Part shown: one piece after another, positions 6,119 through 11,143 of the stretch
How positions within the stretch are numbered: the stretch's first letter is position 1
How the letters are laid out: each line of letters starts with the position of its first letter
Assembly (NCBI GenBank): GCA_937942965.1
Contig: CALDGN010000261.1
Span: 1-11,143 of the forward strand
Direction of reading: 5' to 3'
Length of the DNA: 11,143 nt
From: an uncultured Acidimicrobiales bacterium
Lineage (GTDB): Bacteria > Actinomycetota > Acidimicrobiia > Acidimicrobiales > UBA10347
The notes under the pieces: model-generated
Told to the model about the DNA's origin: nothing
The model's database searches: none
What the model saw: only the letters and a program-made list of their open reading frames with translations
Made by a program: the position numbers and the translations under genes

Positions 6119-6886
6119 GTGGACCTCGACGCAACAGTGCAGCACGCCCGAGCCCTGGTGGAACAGGCCCAGTCGGTTGCCGTGCTGACCGGTGCGGGTA
6201 TCTCGACCGATTCGGGCATCCCTGACTTTCGGGGCAAAGACGGGGTGTGGACCAAGAACCCCGAGGCTGAGAAGAAGTCGCATATCAGTGTCTGGGTCGG
6301 CGACGCGGACTACCGCAAAGAACGTTGGCAGCGCTTGGCCGAAGGTTCGATCTGGGCCAAGAAAGAGCCGAACCTCGGTCATCAGTCGCTGCTTGCGCTC
6401 GAACGTGACAACAAGTTGCACACCCTCGTGACCCAGAACGTCGACGGCCTGCATCAAGCCGCAGGTTCTGCTGAAGACCTCGTCGTCGAGGTGCACGGAA
6501 CGACCCGGCGCGTGAAATGCCTCGACTGTGGCGATGGGGCACCAATGGAAGTCGCACTCGATCGGGTGCGTGCTGGTGACGAAGACCCGGCGTGTAAGAC
6601 CTGTGGTGGCATCCTCAAGTCGGCAACGATTTCGTTCGGTCAGTCGCTCGAAGCCGAGCCGCTCCAGCGAGCCGAAAAGGCGGCACAAGAATGCGACCTG
6701 CTGCTCGCCGTCGGCACGACGCTCGGCGTGTTCCCGGTGGCGAACATGGTTCCGATCGCAGTGAACTTCGGCGCCGAACTCATCATCGTGAACCTCGACG
6801 AGACCGGCTTCGACCATCTCGCATCGGTCGTCGTGCGAGGTTCGATCAGCGAGGTTCTGCCGACGATCGTCGGCGCCGAGGCCTGA
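6119..6886 (+). CDS. cobB: NAD-dependent protein deacylase, sirtuin (Sir2/CobB family)
   Basis: This 255-residue cytosolic enzyme belongs to the family that removes acetyl or other acyl groups from lysines using NAD+, releasing nicotinamide and O-acyl-ADP-ribose. The Rossmann NAD motif GAGISTDSGIPDFRG is at 25-39, the TQNVDGLHQAAG motif at 105-116, and the catalytic His is H126 in VEVHG. Four zinc cysteines are present as C134-x2-C137 and C159-x2-C162. GTTLGVFPVANM and IIVNLDE complete the fold. Length is normal and no key residue is missing. It lacks the Y-x-x-R pair that I associate with SIRT5-type desuccinylases near residues 50-70 (Y65 and R66 are adjacent instead), so acyl preference is open. 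GTG 6119 is the first in-frame start and puts the NAD motif at the usual distance. It is followed after 44 nt by the rhodanese-ThiF gene. Confidence 0.95.
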   Translation: MDLDATVQHARALVEQAQSVAVLTGAGISTDSGIPDFRGKDGVWTKNPEAEKKSHISVWVGDADYRKERWQRLAEGSIWAKKEPNLGHQSLLALERDNKLHTLVTQNVDGLHQAAGSAEDLVVEVHGTTRRVKCLDCGDGAPMEVALDRVRAGDEDPACKTCGGILKSATISFGQSLEAEPLQRAEKAAQECDLLLAVGTTLGVFPVANMVPIAVNFGAELIIVNLDETGFDHLASVVVRGSISEVLPTIVGAEA

Positions 6887-6918
6887 CTGCGGCGTCTGCC
6901 TCGGCTGCCCCGACTCCC

Positions 6919-6924
6919 TAGGCT
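6919..6924 (+). promoter_or_regulatory. Candidate -10 element for a leaderless rhodanese-ThiF gene
   Basis: TAGGCT fits TANNNT and ends 6 nt before the ATG at 6931, the same distance as at the sirtuin gene. The intervening GATCAG is not a ribosome site. No good -35 is seen (TCTGCC at 6895-6900 is poor). The gene may alternatively be read through from the sirtuin. Confidence 0.3.
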
Positions 6925-6930
6925 GATCAG

Positions 6931-8085
6931 ATGGCGACGTTCCGTGAACTGCTCTCGGCCACCAAGGCGGAAATCAACGAGGTCGACACCGAGCAGGGGA
7001 GTGTGCGTATCGGCGACGGTGCGCTCCTGCTCGACGTGCGCGAGCCTGACGAGCATGACCAGGGCGCCGTCCCGGGCTCGATGCATATCGCTCGCGGCAA
7101 TCTCGAGGCCAGCATCGAAGCTCGTGTTCCCGACAAGTCGACGCCGATCGTCGTCATGTGCGCTGGTGGCGTCCGCTCGGCGTTCGCGGCGAAGACGCTC
7201 GGCGAACTTGGCTACACCGACGTCGTCTCGATGGATGGCGGCTTCAACGCGTGGAAAGACGACGGCCGCAACTGGGCCGTTCCGCAATCGCTCACCGCAG
7301 ATCAGCGCAACCGCTACCAGCGACACCTGCTGTTGCCCGAGGTCGGCAACGAAGGCCAACTCAAGCTGCTCGATGCCAAGGTCTTGTGCCTGGGAGCTGG
7401 GGGTCTTGGGTCTCCGGCCGCCTTGTACCTCGCCGCCGCTGGCGTCGGCACGCTGGGCATCATCGACATGGACATCGTCGACGCGTCGAACTTGCAACGG
7501 CAGATCTTGCACAACCTCGACCGTGTCGGTGACCGCAAGGTTGACTCGGCCAAGAAGACGCTTACCGCGCTCAACCCCGACGTCAATGTCGTCACGCACG
7601 ACGTGCGACTCAGCGCCGCCAATGTGATCGACATCATCAGCGGGTACGACGTCATCATCGACGGCGCCGACAACTTCCCCGTGCGCTACCTGCTGAACGA
7701 TGCGTCGGTGAAGCTCGGCATCCCGGTCGTGCACGGCTCGATCTTCCGGTTCGAAGGTCAAGTCAGCGTCTTCGACCCCAAGAACGGTCCGACCTATCGG
7801 GACCTGCTGCCCGAGGCGCCGCCGGCCGAGCTGGCACCGAGCTGTGCCGAGGCTGGCGTGCTCGGCGTGCTGCCCGGCATCATCGGCTCAATTCAGGCGC
7901 TCGAGGCGATCAAGATCGTGCTCGGCCACGGCGACACGCTCGCAGGCCGGCTGCTCACCTTTGATGCGACGGACCTTGAGTTCCGTGGGTACAAACTCAA
8001 GCCAGATCCGGCAAATCAGGTGACCTGGGAGAACCGCGAGCAGATCAACATCGTTGATCTCGAAGGCCTCTGCGCCCCCGGCTGA
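6931..8085 (+). CDS. moeB: Rhodanese-ThiF/MoeB fusion: sulfur-carrier adenylyltransferase
   Basis: This 384-residue enzyme should adenylate the C-terminal glycine of a ThiS/MoaD-type sulfur carrier and help convert it to a thiocarboxylate, for molybdopterin, thiamine or related pathways. Residues about 5-117 are a rhodanese domain with LLDVREPDEH and the persulfide-bearing C77 in CAGGVRS. Residues about 122-360 are the E1-like domain: RYQRHLLLPEVG, the ATP loop GAGGLGSP (155-162), N187/R190/Q191 in DASNLQRQ, K203, and D247 in DGADNF. The Zn-binding CxxC of E. coli MoeB is replaced by T288-Y-R-D-L, as in MoeZ-like proteins, while C305 in PSCAEAGVLG is kept. Rhodanese is N-terminal, opposite to MoeZ and Uba4/MOCS3 but like some annotated MoeB proteins. 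No carrier-protein gene is in the window, so the pathway is unresolved. Confidence 0.92.
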   Translation: MATFRELLSATKAEINEVDTEQGSVRIGDGALLLDVREPDEHDQGAVPGSMHIARGNLEASIEARVPDKSTPIVVMCAGGVRSAFAAKTLGELGYTDVVSMDGGFNAWKDDGRNWAVPQSLTADQRNRYQRHLLLPEVGNEGQLKLLDAKVLCLGAGGLGSPAALYLAAAGVGTLGIIDMDIVDASNLQRQILHNLDRVGDRKVDSAKKTLTALNPDVNVVTHDVRLSAANVIDIISGYDVIIDGADNFPVRYLLNDASVKLGIPVVHGSIFRFEGQVSVFDPKNGPTYRDLLPEAPPAELAPSCAEAGVLGVLPGIIGSIQALEAIKIVLGHGDTLAGRLLTFDATDLEFRGYKLKPDPANQVTWENREQINIVDLEGLCAPG

Positions 8086-8159
8086 AGAAAACCCGATGGT
8101 GACGGTGTGGCTGGAGTTGCTCCTGCTACTCTGACGACACCTCAGTGGGCGGGGTAGGT

Positions 8160-8175
8160 GCTTTCGCGCGAAAGC
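8160..8175. repeat. 16-bp perfect palindrome just before the SpoIID-like start
   Basis: GCTTTCGCGCGAAAGC equals its own reverse complement and ends 2 nt before the ATG at 8178. Its right arm contains GAAAG, the only purine stretch that could act as ribosome site for that start. It could be an operator, or an RNA hairpin (6-bp stem, GCGC loop) that masks the site. If translation began at GTG 8145 it would lie inside coding sequence. Confidence 0.5.
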
Positions 8176-8177
8176 TG

Positions 8178-10385
8178 ATGCATCACCCTTCACAAACCCC
8201 AACTGAACGAACCGCCAAGCGCTCCAAGTCGCTGGCTACGTTCGTCGCCCTCCTCCTCGTTGCGATGCTCGCACCGGTGGTGCGTTCCGCCCCGGCGGCT
8301 GCACAAGGCTCGGCAAATTTCGTGTTCCATGGCGGAGGCTGGGGCCACGGCGTCGGCATGAGCCAGAACGGCGCCCGCAACATGGCCGATCAGGGCTATG
8401 GCCACGTCGGCATCCTCAACTTCTACTACCCGAACACCGCGATCCTGCCGACGCAGCCACTAGACAACATCCGTGTGCACGTCGGTGACGCCACTCGGGT
8501 CGAGTTCAGCTCGGCGGGAAGTCTGACGTTCGAGCGCAACGGCGTCGGCATCAACTCGCTCGGCTCCGGCACGATCCAGGTCAGCGCCCATGACGGCGGC
8601 CTCCAGATCGGCAGCGTATGGACGCCAACCTCGCCCGGCGAGCCCGTAATGCTCTCGTTCCCGCAGCCGGTCAAGATCTCGAACAACGGCCACCGCTACC
8701 AGTGGGGCAAGATGCAGCTCACCGTCAAGAACGGCAAGGTTCGCGTCGTCGAAATCCTCGGCCTCGAAGACTACGTGGCCGGCATCTCCGAAATGCCTGC
8801 CGCATGGCCGCTCGAAGCTCTGATGGCTCAGGCCATCGCCGCTCGCACCTACGCCCACGAAGTCACGCTGCACCGCCGTGCCTCGACCGAGTGGGCTCAG
8901 GAATACGACATCAGCGGAACAACCGTCGACCAGAACTACATCGGTTGGGACGCACAAGACAGCGCATGGGACCAGAAATGGCTCGCGGCTGTGAAATCTA
9001 CCGCCGGCGTCGAAATCGTCGACAGCGCGGGTCCGGTACGTGCCTACTACTCGGCTTCCAATGGTGGTTGGACCGAGACGGCGGCATATGTCTTTGCCAA
9101 CGATGTGGCTCACACCGTGGCGGGACCGGACCCATTTGACGCCGGTGGTCATAACTGGACCGAGTGGACTCGCACCTACTCGCAAGCCGCGATGAGTCGC
9201 TGGCTCGGAGCGCATGGCGATACCTCGGTCGGCACGTTGACTGCAATCAACGTGCTCGGTGGCGAAGGCGCCTCGGCCCGCATCGATCAGGCGACGGTTG
9301 AACTCGTCGGCACGGCTGGCACGAAGCGCGTCACCGGTCGACGCCTGATGGTGGTCATGAATGCCGGGATCTTCGGACAGGGCCTAGGTCTTGACGATCA
9401 CCTTCCTGGCACGTACGTGACGATCGGCAATGGTTCGAGCAATGGCTATCCACAGCCGAGTGGCCAAGCGGCTGCTCCGCAGGTCACGCCAGATCCGGTC
9501 GAAGGTTCCGACACCGATGGCGCCGTGCTTCCTGACGGGCTCGGCCCCGAACCGGGCACTGGCGTTGCGCCGCTGACCGTCGATGACGGAAGCGCCGCCG
9601 ATGCTGATGCAGATGGCACTGACTCTGACGGCGCTGCTTCTGACGCCGACGGTGCTGCGGCCGCAGATCCAGCTTCAGACACGGCAGATGCGGGGCAGAC
9701 CTCGTTCGCTCCGTCGCCGGACAGCATCCGGCCAGGCACGGGCGTTGCTCCGCAGCCAGCACCTGCTTCTCCCGATGCAGCACCGCAGCCCGGCACGGGT
9801 GTCGCTCCGATCCCGGCCGACGCGTCGACGTCTGCCGCAGAGACACCAGAAGCCGCACCAGGAACTGGCGTTGCACCGCTACAGCTGGATTCCGGATCCG
9901 CTTCCGGAACCTCGACGCCGCCCGAAGGCGCCCGCCTGACGCCCGGCACCGGGGTCGCTCCAGCTCCCGCGGCGACCAGCTCGACCGGAGGCACCGGTGG
10001 TGGAGACGCCTCGGCTCCGCTCCCCGAAGGCGCTGAAGTCGCCGTCGGTACCGGCGTTGCTCCTCTCGCCGCAGGCGATGCGGCCGGCCTTGCGAGCGCG
10101 GTGCTGCTGGTGACCCGCACCGCCGACGTTGACACGTCGCCTGCACAGTTCCGGGTCATCACGCCAACCGAAGCGCTCGCCGATGAGGCTGAGGCTCGCC
10201 TCTCGCAACTTTCGACCCAAGCTGCGGTCGCGCTGTTCGCTGACTTCGACATCGACGGTTATGTCGATGCGGTCGCGCCTCGCCCGGTTCACGGCGTGTG
10301 CACGGCCACCGACTGGGGCATCACCTGCGTGTCGCTCAGTGCCCTCGAGGCGCTGCAGAACGGCACCACGACGGACGAAGGCTGA
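8178..10385 (+). CDS. Secreted SpoIID/LytB-like wall protein with GTGVAP-repeat tail
   Basis: From ATG 8178 the product has 735 residues. A signal peptide (basic n-region to K17, core about 18-35, cleavage near APAAA 38-42) precedes F-HGGGWGHGVGMSQNGA (H57 in GHG) and an ILNFYYPNT segment. A SpoIID domain follows, with LEDYVAGISEMP-AWPLEALMAQAIAARTYA; E205 of SEMP is the likely catalytic Glu of this lytic-transglycosylase family, which cleaves glycan strands stripped of peptides. ASNGGWTE and GRRLMVVMNAGIFGQG lie later. GHGVGMSQ is N-terminal, whereas in Bacillus SpoIID it is C-terminal. Residues about 425-640 are a low-complexity Ala/Asp/Ser/Pro linker with six GTGVAP motifs. The last about 95 residues are more complex and contain two cysteines. 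GTG 8145 is an alternative start; a TACTCT -10 candidate sits at 8127-8132. No LPxTG or membrane anchor is seen. Confidence 0.88.
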   Translation: MHHPSQTPTERTAKRSKSLATFVALLLVAMLAPVVRSAPAAAQGSANFVFHGGGWGHGVGMSQNGARNMADQGYGHVGILNFYYPNTAILPTQPLDNIRVHVGDATRVEFSSAGSLTFERNGVGINSLGSGTIQVSAHDGGLQIGSVWTPTSPGEPVMLSFPQPVKISNNGHRYQWGKMQLTVKNGKVRVVEILGLEDYVAGISEMPAAWPLEALMAQAIAARTYAHEVTLHRRASTEWAQEYDISGTTVDQNYIGWDAQDSAWDQKWLAAVKSTAGVEIVDSAGPVRAYYSASNGGWTETAAYVFANDVAHTVAGPDPFDAGGHNWTEWTRTYSQAAMSRWLGAHGDTSVGTLTAINVLGGEGASARIDQATVELVGTAGTKRVTGRRLMVVMNAGIFGQGLGLDDHLPGTYVTIGNGSSNGYPQPSGQAAAPQVTPDPVEGSDTDGAVLPDGLGPEPGTGVAPLTVDDGSAADADADGTDSDGAASDADGAAAADPASDTADAGQTSFAPSPDSIRPGTGVAPQPAPASPDAAPQPGTGVAPIPADASTSAAETPEAAPGTGVAPLQLDSGSASGTSTPPEGARLTPGTGVAPAPAATSSTGGTGGGDASAPLPEGAEVAVGTGVAPLAAGDAAGLASAVLLVTRTADVDTSPAQFRVITPTEALADEAEARLSQLSTQAAVALFADFDIDGYVDAVAPRPVHGVCTATDWGITCVSLSALEALQNGTTTDEG
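9552..10064 (+). repeat. Six spaced PGTGVAP heptapeptide motifs in the SpoIID-like tail
   Basis: Copies begin at 9552, 9732, 9789, 9858, 9942 and 10044 (residues 459, 519, 538, 561, 589 and 623 of the product). Five read PGTGVAP and the last VGTGVAP. Gaps between starts are 60, 19, 23, 28 and 34 residues, and the intervening Ala/Ser/Pro/Asp-rich segments do not align. No two copies share the same codons, so the peptide rather than the DNA is conserved. Confidence 0.85.
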
Positions 10386-10387
10386 GT

Positions 10388-10414
10388 GGTTCCGGGCGTT
10401 CGGCGCTCGGAACC
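10388..10414 (+). terminator. Strong hairpin after the SpoIID-like gene
   Basis: An 11-bp stem starts 2 nt after the TGA stop: GGTTCCGGGCG (10388-10398) pairs with CGCTCGGAACC (10404-10414), including one G-T pair, around the 5-nt loop TTCGG. No T-run follows. It probably terminates or stabilises the 3' end of the upstream mRNA, and lies 15 nt before the next start codon. Confidence 0.6.
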
Positions 10415-10429
10415 GAACCAGCACATGTC

Positions 10430-11143
10430 GTGACCGCTTCGGACGTGACACCGATCGAAGCGGCGCCCGCGGTCACCGACCTGTTTCCTGACGGACGGGT
10501 CGAGGTCCGTCGTGTCATTGCGCATGCCGGCCATCGCTCGGCGTTGTTTCCCGAGGAGCTCGAAGCGACGCTCGATATGGCGCCCCGGCGTGTCGACGAG
10601 TTCGCTTCGGCCCGAGCGGCCGCCCACGACGCACTGCGTTCGCTTGGATCGGTGACTGCAATCCCGCGTGGAGCGCAACGCCAACCGATCTGGCCTGCGG
10701 GCATCACCGGAGCCATCACCCACACCCGGGGTCACTGCCTGGCAGCGGTGGCGCAGCGCTCGACGCCTGGTGAGTCGGGCGACTTCGTGATTGGGCTCGA
10801 TGCCGAAGAACGCGAACGAGTCTCGCCCCGTGTTGCCCGCCGAATTCTCGTCGACGCCGAGAAGACACGGCTCGAGGCCGTCGTCGATTCGGAAGCACGC
10901 CAGCGGCTCGTCGCCGCCACGTTCGGTCTCAAAGAGGCGTTCTACAAGGCGCATCACCAGCTCGATGAGCGCTATCTCGGCTTCGACGTCATCGAGGTTC
11001 GACTCGATCACAACGGCCTCGCCTCGTTCACGTCAACCGGGGCAGAGTTGTCGGTCGATCCGGCGTCTGAGGTGTCGGGCCAGGTGACGGAAATCGATGG
11101 TCGCATGATTGCTGCCGTCTGGATTCAGCGGTCGGTCCGCTCG
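10430..11143 (+). CDS. 4'-phosphopantetheinyl transferase, EntD/PptT-like (3'-truncated)
   Basis: The frame from GTG 10430 is open to the window end (238 codons, no stop), so the gene is incomplete, though this family is usually about 220-240 residues and the stop must be close. It transfers phosphopantetheine from CoA to carrier domains of fatty-acid, polyketide or peptide synthases. Motifs are EFASARAAAHDAL (57-69), PIWPAGITGAITHT (86-99), the metal-binding pair D124/E126 in GLDAEER, and FGLKEAFYKAHHQLD (165-179) with E169 and K173. This order is that of EntD/PptT enzymes. GTG 10430 is the only upstream in-frame start: ATG 10425 is in another frame and stops at once. There is no ribosome site and no clear -10, so start usage is uncertain. 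Targets are not in the window. Confidence 0.9.
   Translation, partial: MTASDVTPIEAAPAVTDLFPDGRVEVRRVIAHAGHRSALFPEELEATLDMAPRRVDEFASARAAAHDALRSLGSVTAIPRGAQRQPIWPAGITGAITHTRGHCLAAVAQRSTPGESGDFVIGLDAEERERVSPRVARRILVDAEKTRLEAVVDSEARQRLVAATFGLKEAFYKAHHQLDERYLGFDVIEVRLDHNGLASFTSTGAELSVDPASEVSGQVTEIDGRMIAAVWIQRSVRS

Noticed and set aside
6640..7761. 373-codon open frame on the minus strand across the sirtuin and rhodanese-ThiF genes
   Set aside because: It spans two well-supported sense genes and their intergenic gap, has no ribosome site, and its product resembles no family.
9552..10064. Tandem DNA repeat or CRISPR-like array
   Set aside because: The six copies are only 21 nt, differ at synonymous positions, are irregularly spaced and stay in frame in a protein; this is a peptide motif.
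10289..11011. 240-codon minus-strand frame at the right edge
   Set aside because: The plus strand here encodes clear phosphopantetheinyl transferase motifs (D124/E126, KEAFYK), so the minus frame is a shadow.

Overview
The window is high-GC DNA with Shine-Dalgarno and apparently leaderless starts mixed together, no RNA genes and no mobile elements. The gene set (Ku with an actinobacterial-type LigD polymerase domain, a SpoIID-like wall protein without other sporulation genes, an EntD-type phosphopantetheinyl transferase) suggests an actinomycete. A deep branch such as Acidimicrobiia is my guess; no marker gene proves it.

Layout. (1) 1-1199, plus strand: the 3' end of a Ku gene, a terminator-like hairpin, then a stand-alone LigD-type polymerase domain, i.e. 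bacterial non-homologous end joining. (2) 1245-2681: an M17 leucyl aminopeptidase with every catalytic residue present. (3) 2737-5050, minus strand: an exported two-gene unit. A secreted beta-propeller (DUF6923-like) plus ConA-like jelly-roll protein is followed by a lipoprotein with a thioredoxin fold and a CPVC redox centre. It is preceded by a 230-nt non-coding stretch rich in inverted repeats, possibly a structured leader. (4) 5281-5913, minus strand: a winged-helix-like protein of unknown function, with a terminator-like hairpin just after its stop. Its promoter has a perfect TTGACA -35 element, and a 22-bp palindrome fills the space between -35 and -10. (5) 6119-8085, plus strand: a zinc-containing sirtuin and a rhodanese-ThiF/MoeB fusion, both apparently leaderless with the same -10-to-start spacing. 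(6) 8178-10385: a secreted SpoIID/LytB-like protein with its GHGVGMSQ motif at the N-terminus and a long Ala/Asp/Pro-rich tail carrying six GTGVAP motifs. A 16-bp palindrome lies just before its start and a strong hairpin just after its stop. (7) 10430-11143: a phosphopantetheinyl transferase running off the window.

Most genes are recognisable housekeeping or accessory enzymes. The least explained parts are the operator-covered promoter and its unknown gene (5281-6018), the exported propeller/thioredoxin pair with its leader (2737-5280), and the GTGVAP-bearing SpoIID-like protein. I see no clear new defence or biosynthetic system.
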